38,790 nt of DNA from Micrococcales bacterium (GCA_002748415.1 PDSI01000018.1:1-38790); one strand, 5' to 3'; counted from the first letter of the stretch, positions 15,880-24,693 are shown. Notes: generated by a model not told the origin, from the sequence alone. Translations and numbers: made by a program.

Positions 15880-18549
15880 CTACTGGCCGCTACCGAGGCA
15901 GGCGAACGCGCAGGCAGTGGCCATGAGTCCGGGTTCACCAGAATCCCAGGCCTGGCCAAGCGCGCGGCGGAGCGCCGAACTGGCCGCGTGGCCGGCGATC
16001 AGTCCCTGGTGGTAGGCCGTCATCACCGGGGCGGTGTCGGCGTCCGGGATGGCAACCACCGGCGCGATCAGCGTGCGGGTGCCCCGGTTCAACAGCGCGG
16101 CGGTCAACCCGAGGATTTCCTGGCCTCCGATCACCTGTGTCCGGGCGGTTTCGCAGGAGGCGAGCACCACGTGGTCCGGTGCCTCGGCCAGCCGTTCGAT
16201 GTCGTAGACGGTGAACGGGCCGTCATACAGCTGGAAGGAGGAGAAGAGCGGCTGATCGGTGCGCAACCGCCCGTGGGCGGCGATGTGCGCCACGGCCGCT
16301 CCGTCCAGCAGTTCGGCCACCGCAGGTGCCGACGCCCGGGCGCTGGTCAGTAGCCGGGCGCCCGGATACAGGGCAGCCACCGCTTCCGCCTCGCCTTCGG
16401 CTCCGGGCAGGCCGGGCCCGGCGACGACTGCGTAGCCGCCGTTCGCCGGCTCGGGCCGGCCGCTGGCGGCGTGCCACAGCGTTGCCGACGGGGCGAGGGT
16501 CACTTCCCGCTCGCGCAGCGTGGGCAGGACGAACCACGGAAGGCTCTGGAACCGTACCGGCGGCACCAGCACCACGTGACGCTCCTCCAGGTAAGGCTTC
16601 AACGGTTGCAGGAGCACGGCGTCCACGGTGCGGCCGTGGCGGTCGACGACGCTGAGTGCGGCGGAGGTGCTCGCCGCGGGTGCGTCGGCTCGCGCCATCC
16701 GGGTCAGCGCGAACGGAAGGTGCTTGGCCGGATGCAGGATCCGCTCGGTGGGTCCCAGTTCGTGCATCCTCCACCGGCCCGCTACGGCGGTGACGGCGTA
16801 CAGGAGCCCTTCGTGTTCGATGAGTTCCACCAGCGCGTCCTCGCCCAGCCGTTCCGTCACCTCGCCCGGCCGGGGAACGGGAGTGGCACCCGCCCGGCCG
16901 GGCGAGCGCCGCACGTGATCGCGGATCATCATTTCGACCTCCTGCTGGTGTGCCAGCAGGTCAGTGGTGGGCTTGCCTTCGTCGCGGGCCTGGTCGATCT
17001 CGACCACCGTGGCGCGCAGGTCCTCCAGGTACCAGCCGAGGGTCTCGTCGTCGGGTGGCCGCACCGGTCTCAGCGCCAACGCGGTGGCCCTGCCCCGTTC
17101 GGCCCACCGGTGCACGGCCGTTGCGTTGCGGTCGGACAGCGACATCGTCAACCCGTGCCGGGCGATGGCGCCCCGGTGCACCGACACCCGAGCCCGTAGT
17201 TCGCTGGCCCCGATGGCGGCCCGGTGGTTCTCCAGCACGCGCAGCCCCGCTTCCAGAGCGAGGTAGGCGGCGCGGCGTCGACCGTCCGCCTCGCGGGCCA
17301 GCGCTTCCGCCAGCCAGGCCGTCGCCCTGGCGTCGGCGGGGCCGTCGTGACGGGCCTGCGCTGCCTTCTCCAGATCGGTCTTGGCCTGCTCGGGTTTGCC
17401 CCGGTGCAGTTCGATCCGCCCGGCGGCCAGCCGTGCCTCGACGGCGGGTACCGGCCAGCCGGTCTGCTCCAACTGTCGCGCGATCTCCCGGGCCCGGTGT
17501 GCGCTGGCTGCTCGCGATCCTTGTGCTCGCAGCGCTTGGAAGCGGGCGTAGCGTGCCAGCGGGAGTATCTGGGTGCGGCCCATCCGCTTGAACGAACGTT
17601 CAGCCTTGGCTGCGCTCTTGGCCGCATCCTGGTAGTCGCCTTGCAGCGCAGCGATGGTCGAGCTGAGCAGCTGTGCCTCCGGAAAGCTGACCCACCGCCG
17701 TTGTTTGGTGGCGGCGCGAGTGGCTCGATCGGCGTCCGCCTTGGCCTCTTGCAGCAGCCGCACCGATAGGAGGAGCCGGGCTCGGTCGAGGTACAACGTC
17801 GGTTCGTCCAAGACGTGTGGTTCCCAGAGTTCCTCGGCCCGGTGGAATCGATGCAATGCCTGCGGGACGTCACCACGAGTGGCCAAGAGGTCGGCCAGGT
17901 TCTGCTCGACCATGGCAGCGACCAGGCTGAAACCGTTCGCATCGGCCAGTTCCGCCGCCAGGAGGAGTCCGTCTTCGGCTTCCCCGAAGGACCGTTTGGC
18001 CACCAGGATGATGCTGCGGTTGGACAGCGCCTGAATCCGGTCCACCGAGTCCATCTCCTCGCCGGTGTTCGCCAAGGCATCGTCCAAGGCCGACAGGGCT
18101 TCGTCGGGCTTGTCCAGCTGCATGAGAATGGCGGCGCGCTGGATCTTGGCCTTGATCTGGTGTGTTCCTTCGAGGTCCGCCAGCGCTGCGTCGATGGTTG
18201 CCAGCGCATCGGCCGTTCTGCCACGCAGGCTGAGTGCCGAGGCCAGGCTCATCCTGGCCCGGCCGCGTAGCCATGTCCAGGTGATGTCATGGGCCAGGAA
18301 CGACGCGCCCCGCAACTGGGTGACGGCGCCGTCGATGCGGCCCAATTGCAGGTAGCTGACCCCGGCTACCAGGCGGGCTGCGGCAAGTTCGGCCTTGTTT
18401 TCGTCGGCCGCCGCTGCCCGGATGCGGCGGATTGCCTTGGGCAGTGCGGTGCTGGGCTGTGAGATGGTCTCTCGTAGAGCCTCCTCGGTGAGAGTGCGGG
18501 CCTGGGCATAGTCGTCGGTCAACAGCGCCTCGCTTTCAGCGCACGGCAC
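15880..18549 (-). CDS. TPR-CHAT protein: tetratricopeptide array with C-terminal CHAT protease
   Basis: 889 aa from GTG 18549. Residues 1 to about 480 are helical TPR-like repeats (for example LGRIDGAVTQLRGA, GRTADALATIDAALADL, LDKPDEALSALDDALA). The C-terminal CHAT domain, a caspase/separase-type cysteine protease, runs about 600-889. The catalytic dyad is visible: H759 in AHIAAHGRL and C799 in VVLASCETA. CHAT proteases are usually triggered by a sensor and cleave a specific partner. No ribosome binding site precedes GTG 18549; the strong one further up drives the overlapping ORF 18536-18610. It is divergent from the sigma factor gene, with which it probably works. Cytoplasmic: no signal or membrane segment. 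Confidence 0.9.
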   Translation of the reverse strand: MPCAESEALLTDDYAQARTLTEEALRETISQPSTALPKAIRRIRAAAADENKAELAAARLVAGVSYLQLGRIDGAVTQLRGASFLAHDITWTWLRGRARMSLASALSLRGRTADALATIDAALADLEGTHQIKAKIQRAAILMQLDKPDEALSALDDALANTGEEMDSVDRIQALSNRSIILVAKRSFGEAEDGLLLAAELADANGFSLVAAMVEQNLADLLATRGDVPQALHRFHRAEELWEPHVLDEPTLYLDRARLLLSVRLLQEAKADADRATRAATKQRRWVSFPEAQLLSSTIAALQGDYQDAAKSAAKAERSFKRMGRTQILPLARYARFQALRAQGSRAASAHRAREIARQLEQTGWPVPAVEARLAAGRIELHRGKPEQAKTDLEKAAQARHDGPADARATAWLAEALAREADGRRRAAYLALEAGLRVLENHRAAIGASELRARVSVHRGAIARHGLTMSLSDRNATAVHRWAERGRATALALRPVRPPDDETLGWYLEDLRATVVEIDQARDEGKPTTDLLAHQQEVEMMIRDHVRRSPGRAGATPVPRPGEVTERLGEDALVELIEHEGLLYAVTAVAGRWRMHELGPTERILHPAKHLPFALTRMARADAPAASTSAALSVVDRHGRTVDAVLLQPLKPYLEERHVVLVPPVRFQSLPWFVLPTLREREVTLAPSATLWHAASGRPEPANGGYAVVAGPGLPGAEGEAEAVAALYPGARLLTSARASAPAVAELLDGAAVAHIAAHGRLRTDQPLFSSFQLYDGPFTVYDIERLAEAPDHVVLASCETARTQVIGGQEILGLTAALLNRGTRTLIAPVVAIPDADTAPVMTAYHQGLIAGHAASSALRRALGQAWDSGEPGLMATACAFACLGSGQ

Positions 18550-18610
18550 CCGTATGCGACGGCAAGGCCACGATGTCGTCGGCCTCGTGATGCCTGGCTG
18601 CTGTGTGCAT
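18536..18610 (-). CDS. 24-codon leader ORF overlapping the TPR-CHAT start
   Basis: ATG at 18610 has an excellent ribosome binding site, AGGAGGAG (18626-18619), 8 nt upstream. It encodes MHTAARHHEADDIVALPSHT plus four more residues (GAVR) and ends at TGA 18538-18536, inside the first codons of the TPR-CHAT gene in a different frame. Two readings are possible: a leader peptide translationally coupled to the protease, or the true N-terminus of the protease displaced by a frameshift. Its position and signal are seen directly; its function is inferred. Confidence 0.55.
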   Translation of the reverse strand: MHTAARHHEADDIVALPSHTGAVR

Positions 18611-18936
18611 CGGGGCTGCTCCTCCTGAATTGTGAGCCTAATGGGTCAGGGGGTTGATGAGCTCCGGCGTCACGCTCTCGGCTGCGGACTGGACGGACCC
18701 GAAACGGGCGCAGAGACATCAACCCCACGTCGGTCATAGCGCTCATGTTTGTACCGGATGTGTCATTGATTCGTGTCGAGGAAGCCGTGATACCGGTCTT
18801 TTAGTGACTTGTTCCACAAAGGAGAGTGGGCAAAGCTGTATCAGGACCGCCGGGTAAAGGGTCCGCGAGGTGCATCGGTTATGACACCGGTGTGTCCCCG
18901 ATCGAAACCCGACCCGAGGAGAGTTGGAGCCTTGAG
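18611..18936. promoter_or_regulatory. Divergent promoter region between TPR-CHAT and sigma factor genes
   Basis: About 310 bp of non-coding DNA. Toward the protease, a -10-like TAGGCT is seen on the minus strand near 18640 (reads ATTAGGCTCAC), with no good -35. Toward the sigma gene, TTGATT near 18765 stands 17 bp from GATACC. A 10-bp palindrome ACACCGGTGT (18884-18893) lies 43 bp before the sigma start and may be an operator. If the sigma factor controls its own locus, its site should be here; no promoter is certain. Confidence 0.4.
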
Positions 18937-19626
18937 ATGCCGCACCCCCCGGACGGCTCGGCCCAAGTGCCGCACGGCGCCTCGGCCCGGTCCGGCTGTG
19001 CCCCCGGCGGACCTGACGGCCAGGCTGACGGGCCCGACATCGACGAGTTGGTGGCGCAGGCTCGCGCCGGCGCGCCGAGCGCCTGGGACGAGCTGGTCGA
19101 CCGGTTCAATCCCCTCGTCATGGCGGTGACACGTCGCAATGGCCTGGACCACCACGATGCTGCCGATGTGGGCCAGACCGTCTGGCTGCGGGCGCTGCAG
19201 AATCTGGACAGGCTGCACGAGCCACGGGCGCTGCCCGGCTGGCTGGCGACAACCACCCGCCACGAATGCCTGCGGCTGCGCCGCAAGGCACTGCGCGAGC
19301 GCCCGCACGATCCCACCGTCTCGATGATGTTCGACCAGGCCGCCACCGATGCCGACGTCGACATCGACCTGATCGCCCTGGAGCGGCGTGAGGCACTGAT
19401 CGCGGCGTTCGGGCAGTTGCCCCGGCGTCAGCGCGAGCTGCTGCTGTTGTTCCTGGAGGATCCGCCGCCGACGTACGAGGACATCAGCCGACGCCTGGAT
19501 ATGCCGATCGGTGCGATCGGTCCGACCAAGGCGCGGGCCATGAAGAAGCTCCGCTCGCGTACTGAGCTCGCCCAACTCCTGCACCACGAGACACAGATCG
19601 GGGACAGCCACCATGTCAACTCTTGA
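18937..19626 (+). CDS. ECF-type sigma-70 family RNA polymerase sigma factor
   Basis: 229 aa. Sigma region 2 is at about 44-117 (AWDELVDRFNPLVMAVTRRNGL ... ADVGQTVWLRALQNL), binding the -10 element and core polymerase. Region 4 is at 151-210 (LPRRQRELLLLFLED ... YEDISRRLDMPIGAIGPTKARAMKKLR), binding the -35 element. Region 3 is absent, as in ECF factors. ATG 18937 is chosen because GGAG (18926-18929) lies 7 nt upstream; the frame is open back to 18826. The last 14 nt overlap the next gene, so that protein is probably made in step with the sigma factor. No classical membrane anti-sigma gene is next to it. Confidence 0.92.
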   Translation: MPHPPDGSAQVPHGASARSGCAPGGPDGQADGPDIDELVAQARAGAPSAWDELVDRFNPLVMAVTRRNGLDHHDAADVGQTVWLRALQNLDRLHEPRALPGWLATTTRHECLRLRRKALRERPHDPTVSMMFDQAATDADVDIDLIALERREALIAAFGQLPRRQRELLLLFLEDPPPTYEDISRRLDMPIGAIGPTKARAMKKLRSRTELAQLLHHETQIGDSHHVNS

Positions 19627-20068
19627 CGGCCAGCACATCACCGACGCCGCGCTGCTCGCCGAGCTGCGGGCCGCGTTGCGTGCCGGACCGGCCGACGAGC
19701 AGGTAGTCCAGGCGGCCAAGGCCGCGTTGAGCCTGCGCACTCTTGACGAAGAACTGGAACTGATGTCGCTGATCTCGGACACGATCCTCGACTCATTGGC
19801 CGGAGTGCGTGGCGGACCCCGCATCCTCGTGTTTTCCGGCGGGGGAGTGAGCGTCGAGCTGGAGTCGGTGGAGGGCGAACTCGTCGGCCAGATCGTTCCA
19901 CCCACCCAGGCCACCGTCCTGGCCGAGTCGGCCGATGGCGAACGACTCAGTACACAGACCGACGAGTTGGGCTGCTTCGCCATCGCGCTACCCGGCGTCG
20001 GTCCCGTCCGGTTGCGGATGGGGGGCGAGCGTGGTCGCCTGGTGACGGAGTGGGCAAGGTTCGACTGA
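19613..20068 (+). CDS. Small sigma-associated protein, helical N-terminus and beta-rich C-terminus
   Basis: 151 aa; starts inside the sigma gene (14-nt overlap). Residues 1-60 are helical and acidic (LLAELRAALRAGPADEQVVQAAKAALSLRTLDEELELM in outline). Residues 68-151 are beta-rich with a pattern of a small sandwich domain (VSVELESVEGELVGQIVPP ... TDELGCFAIALPGVGPVRLRM), resembling carboxypeptidase-regulatory-like folds. No membrane segment or signal peptide. I do not know a characterised homologue, though proteins of this look accompany sigma factors in other actinobacteria. By coupling and context it may be a cytoplasmic anti-sigma, and perhaps the substrate of the neighbouring CHAT protease; that is inference. 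Confidence 0.75.
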   Translation: MSTLDGQHITDAALLAELRAALRAGPADEQVVQAAKAALSLRTLDEELELMSLISDTILDSLAGVRGGPRILVFSGGGVSVELESVEGELVGQIVPPTQATVLAESADGERLSTQTDELGCFAIALPGVGPVRLRMGGERGRLVTEWARFD

Positions 20069-20164
20069 GCCTCCTGCGCGTGGGTCCGGCGCGCCGTAGG
20101 GTTGACCGCGGCGGCGTACAGTACGCAAACGGTACAGCCCAACTCTGCACGGAAGGACGCACGC

Positions 20165-21544
20165 GTGGCACAGACGGGACCTTCGACCGCCGATGCGCAG
20201 GAGGGTGGCGGAGCGCAGCCACCGGTGTTGCGGGTCGGGCTGCTCGGGTGCGGCGTGGTGGGAACGCACGTCGCCCATCAACTGATCGACCACGCGGACG
20301 ACCTTGCCGCGCGCACCGGTGCCCGGCTGGAACTGCTCGGCATCGCGGTGCGCAGGGCCGGGCGCGACCGGGAATCCGGCATCGACTCCGCGCTGTTCAC
20401 CACCGACGCGGCGGACCTGGTGGCCAACTGCGACATCGTCGTGGAGGTGATCGGGGGCATCGAACCTGCCCGCAGCTTGATCCTGCGCGCTTTCGAACAC
20501 GGGGCCAGCGCGGTCACCGCCAACAAAGCCCTGCTGGCCGAGGACGGCCCGGCCCTGTATGAGGCCGCCGACAAGGCCGGCGTCGACCTGTACTACGAGG
20601 CTGCCGTCGCCGGGGCCATCCCGTTGATCCGTCCGGTGCGCGAATCGCTGGCTGGCGACCGCATCACTCGCATTCTCGGCATCGTCAACGGCACGACGAA
20701 CTACGTCCTGGACCAGATGGACACCACCGGTGCGGGTTTCGAGGAAGCCGTGCAGGCGGCGCAGTCGCTGGGCTACGCGGAGGCGGACCCGACCGCCGAC
20801 GTGGAGGGGTTCGACGCCGCCGCCAAGGCGGCCATCCTGGCCTCGCTGGCCTTCCATTCCCGGGTCAGCGCCAGCGACGTCTACCGGGAGGGCATCACGG
20901 CCGTCCAGCCTGCCGACATGCACGCCGCCACGGCGGCCGGGCACGTGGTGAAGCTGCTGGCTATCTGTGAGCGGGCCGGAACCGATGACGGAGAAGGTAT
21001 TTCGGTACGGGTGCACCCAGCGATGATCCCCCGCGAGCATCCGCTCGCCGGGGTCAGGGGGGCCTACAACGCAGTGTTCGTGGAGGCGGAGTCGGCCGGC
21101 TCGCTGATGTTCTACGGAGCCGGCGCCGGTGGCTCGCCCACCGCCAGTGCTGTGCTGGGCGATGTGGTTGCGGTTGCCCGCAACCGGTTGCACGGTGGGC
21201 TGGGGCCGCGCGAGTCCGCCTACGCGGATCTTCCCACCCTGCCGGTGGGAGACGCCGTCACCCGCTATCACATCCGGCTGGACGTGGCCGACCGCCCTGG
21301 TGTGCTCGCCCATGTCGCCTCGGTCTTCGCCGACCAGGCAGTGTCGATCGAGACTGTCCGCCAGACCTTGATCACCGGCGAGGACGCGACGGACGGAACA
21401 GAGGAGCAGGCCGGGCGTCGTGCCGCTCTGGTGGTTTCGACGCACCAGGCCACCGATGCGGCATTGTCGGCCACCGTGGCCGCGTTGGCCGAACTCGACG
21501 TCGTGCGATCGGTGTCATCGGTCTTGCGAGTCGAAGCCGGCTGA
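20165..21544 (+). CDS. hom: Homoserine dehydrogenase
   Basis: Reduces aspartate semialdehyde to homoserine, the branch point to threonine, isoleucine and methionine. 459 aa from GTG 20165, which has GGAAGGA (20151-20157) 7 nt upstream; an open frame back to 20102 lacks this. Nucleotide-binding GLLGCGVVG is at residues 25-33. Catalytic-region signatures are GIVNGTTNYVLDQM and GYAEADPTADVEGFDAAAKAAIL. A C-terminal ACT domain (DRPGVLAHVASVFADQAVSIETV) gives allosteric control, usually by threonine. thrB follows after 3 nt, without the thrC that normally lies between them. Confidence 0.96.
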   Translation: MAQTGPSTADAQEGGGAQPPVLRVGLLGCGVVGTHVAHQLIDHADDLAARTGARLELLGIAVRRAGRDRESGIDSALFTTDAADLVANCDIVVEVIGGIEPARSLILRAFEHGASAVTANKALLAEDGPALYEAADKAGVDLYYEAAVAGAIPLIRPVRESLAGDRITRILGIVNGTTNYVLDQMDTTGAGFEEAVQAAQSLGYAEADPTADVEGFDAAAKAAILASLAFHSRVSASDVYREGITAVQPADMHAATAAGHVVKLLAICERAGTDDGEGISVRVHPAMIPREHPLAGVRGAYNAVFVEAESAGSLMFYGAGAGGSPTASAVLGDVVAVARNRLHGGLGPRESAYADLPTLPVGDAVTRYHIRLDVADRPGVLAHVASVFADQAVSIETVRQTLITGEDATDGTEEQAGRRAALVVSTHQATDAALSATVAALAELDVVRSVSSVLRVEAG

Positions 21545-21547
21545 GCT

Positions 21548-22498
21548 GTGGCACAGGTCATAGCGGGCGGGCAGGTTCGTGTGCGGGTGCCCGGCTCCAG
21601 CGCCAATCTTGGCCCGGGCTACGATGCCGTCGGGCTGGCGCTCGGGTACTACGACGAGGTTCAGGTCACGGTCCTGGACAGCGGGAACGGCAGCTCGCGT
21701 CCGGGTGCCGAGGTGCTGGTCGAGTCCGGCCATCGTGATGAGATTCCCTGTGATGAAACGAATCTGGTGGTGCGCTCGCTGCGGGCCGCGTGGTCCCGGC
21801 TGGGTGTACGGCAACCGGTGATCCGGCTGCACGCTCGCCCCGGAGTGCCGTTCGGGCGCGGGATCGGCTCCTCGGCGGCAGCCGTGGTCAGCGGGGTGGT
21901 GTCCGCGCGGGAACTGCTGACCGACCCCGGTCGTCTGGACGGCGACACCGCGCTGACGGTGGCCAGTGACATCGAGGGGCACCCGGACAACGTGGCGGCC
22001 AGCCTGTTCGGAGGAATGACGCTGGGCTGGTCCGGCCCGGGCGGCACCCGGTGCGTGCGCATCGAACCGCACCCCGAGCTACGGGCCGTGGTCGCTGTGC
22101 CCGCCTTTCAGTCGGCCACCGCGAAGGCCAGAGCGATGCTGCCGGCCACGGTGCCGCACGCCGACGCCGCATTCACCGCAGGGCGCGCGGCATTGCTGGT
22201 GGAGGCCATGACGCGCCGTCCCGACCTGTTGTTGCCGGCAACCGCCGACCGGCTGCACCAGGCATACCGGGCCGCGGCGATGCCCTCGGCAGCCGAACTC
22301 GTCGAACGGCTACGCGGCCAGGGGTACGCCGCCGTGGTGTCCGGTGCCGGCCCCAGCGTGCTGGTGCTCGGTACGGCCGATGAGTTGTCCGGCAACTCGA
22401 TTGCGCAGCTGGCCGGCCCGCAGTGGCAGGTGGCGGATCCCGGTATCGACCGGGACGGTGCAACCGTTCTTGGGCAACCCTCAGCGACGGATGTTTGA
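21548..22498 (+). CDS. thrB: Homoserine kinase
   Basis: GHMP-family kinase that phosphorylates homoserine using ATP, giving the substrate for threonine synthase. 316 aa, normal length. Motif 1 is PGSSANLGPGYDAVGLAL (15-32); the ATP-binding glycine-rich loop is FGRGIGSSAAA (102-112); motif 3 is VVSGAGPSVLVL near residue 270. GTG start only 3 nt after the hom stop, so the two are co-transcribed and probably coupled. Threonine synthase (thrC) is not in the window and must be elsewhere in the genome. Confidence 0.95.
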   Translation: MAQVIAGGQVRVRVPGSSANLGPGYDAVGLALGYYDEVQVTVLDSGNGSSRPGAEVLVESGHRDEIPCDETNLVVRSLRAAWSRLGVRQPVIRLHARPGVPFGRGIGSSAAAVVSGVVSARELLTDPGRLDGDTALTVASDIEGHPDNVAASLFGGMTLGWSGPGGTRCVRIEPHPELRAVVAVPAFQSATAKARAMLPATVPHADAAFTAGRAALLVEAMTRRPDLLLPATADRLHQAYRAAAMPSAAELVERLRGQGYAAVVSGAGPSVLVLGTADELSGNSIAQLAGPQWQVADPGIDRDGATVLGQPSATDV

Positions 22499-22815
22499 AC
22501 GAGAATGCACTTTTGTCACTCGCGGCACTGGTGTGGTCGCGCAGAGCAGTGCAGAATGGTGATAGCATTGATGTCGCTGCTTCAGTCTGGGGGTCATTTC
22601 AGTCGATCTGCGTCCCCGCATACCATTGTCGATGTAGAAGACGGTGCCTGAGGCACAACCCGGTTCATCGCCGCGTTCGACGACCGACTACGTCGTCGGC
22701 CGTATCGGCATGCCCGGTTTTGGAACGTCCGTGTACACCGGCCAGACGGCCGGTCGAGACCGCACCAGCTGGGTCATTCGACGGCCCGCTGTGAACGAGG
22801 GAGAAGGAAACCTTC
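22499..22815 (+). promoter_or_regulatory. Long structured leader region of rho
   Basis: 317 bp without a supported gene. Three hairpins precede rho: GTGCCT-G-AGGCAC (22644-22656), CGACGA ... TCGTCG (22678-22698) and ACCGGCC-AGAC-GGCCGGT (22737-22754). A -10-like TAGCAT is at 22563-22568 without a good -35. Rho genes are commonly autoregulated by termination in the leader, and this structure fits that idea. A ribosome binding site AAGGA (22804-22808) stands before the GTG of rho. Confidence 0.45.
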
Positions 22816-24672
22816 GTGACCGAAATTCCCACCACAACCCCGGCCAAGGGCTCATTGTCCGGTTTGCGGCTTCCGCAGTTGCAAGCCATCGCCAGCGAGC
22901 TCGGCGTCAAGGGGTCGGGCCGGATGCGCAAGAACGATCTGCTCGAGGCCATCCGTGCTCACCAGGCAGGGCTGCCGCAGCCCGTCGCCAACGGGCCCGC
23001 CCATGCACGCCCGGCCGGCAGCGACGCCGGTGACCGGCAGGATGACAAGCCCGAGGGCGAGCAACGGCCCGACGGCGAGCAACAGCCCCACAGCGAGCAA
23101 CAGCCCCCCGCTGACCCCCGCCCGGGCGAAGACCACCCGGCAGAGACCGAGGCCGACCGCCGCGCCCGGCAAGAGGAACTGCGCCAAGACATCTTCGGGC
23201 GGAACGGGTCAGCGGACAGTGAAGGAGCCCAGCCGGCTGCCGGGCAGGAGTCCGCCGCCACCTCGGCGACCGAGCAGGGGCACCTGCAGGTGGACCGCCA
23301 AGGCAGGGACCGCGCCCAGCCGCAGAACCGGGAGCCGCGAGAGTCCCGGGCCGAATCCGGCGACCGGCACGACAACCGGTCCCGTCATCGCCGTGATGAC
23401 GACGAGGAGCACTCCGGTGGTGGGCGCCGGCGCCGCAACCGCAACCGCGACCGCAAACGGCGTCGCGGAAACGATCAGTCCCCGGGCGAGCAGGACAACC
23501 AACAGATCAGCGAGGACGACGTCCTCCTGGCGGTCGCCGGCATCCTGGACATCAAGGACAACTACGCGTTCGTGCGCACCAGCGGCTATCTGCCCGGTGA
23601 GAACGACGTGTATGTGTCGATGTCGCAGGTGAAGAAGAACGGCCTGCGTAAGGGCGACGCGGTCACCGGCGCGGTGCGCCAGCCGCGGGAGGGCGAGCAG
23701 AACTCCCGGCAGAAGTACAACCCGCTGGTGCGGCTGGACACCGTGAACGGGCAGACCGTCGAGGAATCCCGCAAACGGATCGACTTCGGCAAACTCACCC
23801 CGTTGTACCCGCAGGAGCGGATGCGGCTGGAGACCGGCCCGAGCGTGCCGACCACCCGCATCATCGATCTGGTCGCACCCATCGGCAAGGGCCAGCGCGG
23901 GCTCATCGTCTCCCCACCCAAGGCCGGCAAGACGCTGGTCTTGCAGGCGATCGCGAACGCGATCACCGAGAACAACCCCGAGGCCCACCTGATGGTGGTG
24001 CTGGTGGACGAGCGGCCTGAAGAGGTCACCGACATGCAGCGCACGGTCAAGGGCGAGGTCATCGCCTCGACCTTCGACCGGCCTGCCGACGATCACACCA
24101 TCGTCGCGGAGCTGGCGATCGAACGCGCCAAACGGCTGGTGGAACTGGGGCACGACGTGGTCGTGCTGCTGGACTCCATCACCCGGCTCGGCCGGGCGTA
24201 CAACATCGCCGCGCCCGCCTCGGGGCGGATCCTGTCCGGCGGTGTGGACTCCTCGGCGCTCTACCCGCCCAAGCGGTTCTTCGGCGCCGCCCGCAACATC
24301 GAGAACGGCGGGTCTCTGACCATCCTGGCCACCGCGCTGGTGGAGACCGGTTCCAAGGCCGACGAGGTGATCTTCGAGGAGTTCAAGGGCACCGGCAACA
24401 TGGAGCTGAGGCTGTCCCGGCAGCTGGCCGACAAGCGGCTGTTCCCCGCGGTCGACGTCAACCCCTCCGGTACCCGCCGCGAGGAGATCCTCGTCTCCCG
24501 CGAGGAGTTGGCTGTCATGTGGAAGCTGCGGCGGGTGCTCACTGCGCTGGATTCCCAGCAAGCCCTGGAACTGTTGCTGGGCAAGCTGCGAGAGACCAAG
24601 ACCAACGCCGAGTTCCTGCGCCAGATCCACCAGAACACCCCGGCGGTGCCCAGCGGGCGCGCCGAGGACTGA
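22816..24672 (+). CDS. rho: Transcription termination factor Rho
   Basis: Hexameric RNA-dependent ATPase that ends transcription. 618 aa. The Rho N-terminal helix bundle is at about 15-52 (LRLPQLQAIASELGV). It is followed by a long insertion (55-230) rich in Gln/Glu then Arg/Asn, typical of actinobacterial Rho and able to bind RNA. The cold-shock-like RNA-binding domain is at 233-290 (LAVAGILDIKDNYAFVRTSGYLPG). ATPase motifs: Walker A PPKAGKT (367-373), VLVDERPEEVTDM (395-407), and HDVVVLLDSITRLGRAYN (Walker B region). GTG start with AAGGA 7 nt upstream. Small GEQ-x-P repeats lie in the insertion near 80-98. Confidence 0.97.
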   Translation: MTEIPTTTPAKGSLSGLRLPQLQAIASELGVKGSGRMRKNDLLEAIRAHQAGLPQPVANGPAHARPAGSDAGDRQDDKPEGEQRPDGEQQPHSEQQPPADPRPGEDHPAETEADRRARQEELRQDIFGRNGSADSEGAQPAAGQESAATSATEQGHLQVDRQGRDRAQPQNREPRESRAESGDRHDNRSRHRRDDDEEHSGGGRRRRNRNRDRKRRRGNDQSPGEQDNQQISEDDVLLAVAGILDIKDNYAFVRTSGYLPGENDVYVSMSQVKKNGLRKGDAVTGAVRQPREGEQNSRQKYNPLVRLDTVNGQTVEESRKRIDFGKLTPLYPQERMRLETGPSVPTTRIIDLVAPIGKGQRGLIVSPPKAGKTLVLQAIANAITENNPEAHLMVVLVDERPEEVTDMQRTVKGEVIASTFDRPADDHTIVAELAIERAKRLVELGHDVVVLLDSITRLGRAYNIAAPASGRILSGGVDSSALYPPKRFFGAARNIENGGSLTILATALVETGSKADEVIFEEFKGTGNMELRLSRQLADKRLFPAVDVNPSGTRREEILVSREELAVMWKLRRVLTALDSQQALELLLGKLRETKTNAEFLRQIHQNTPAVPSGRAED

Positions 24673-24693
24673 CCGGCGCGCGGAGGACTGACC
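24656..24693. repeat. 19-bp tandem duplication covering the rho stop codon
   Basis: GGCGCGCCGAGGACTGACC (24656-24674) is followed directly by GGCGCGCGGAGGACTGACC (24675-24693), one mismatch. The first copy carries the last codons and TGA of rho; the second is a non-coding echo. Probably a slippage or duplication scar. Confidence 0.85.

Noticed and set aside
15880..20068. Type III-E CRISPR craspase locus
   Set aside because: The protease-sigma layout is reminiscent, but there is no gRAMP effector, cas1/cas2 or array in the window.
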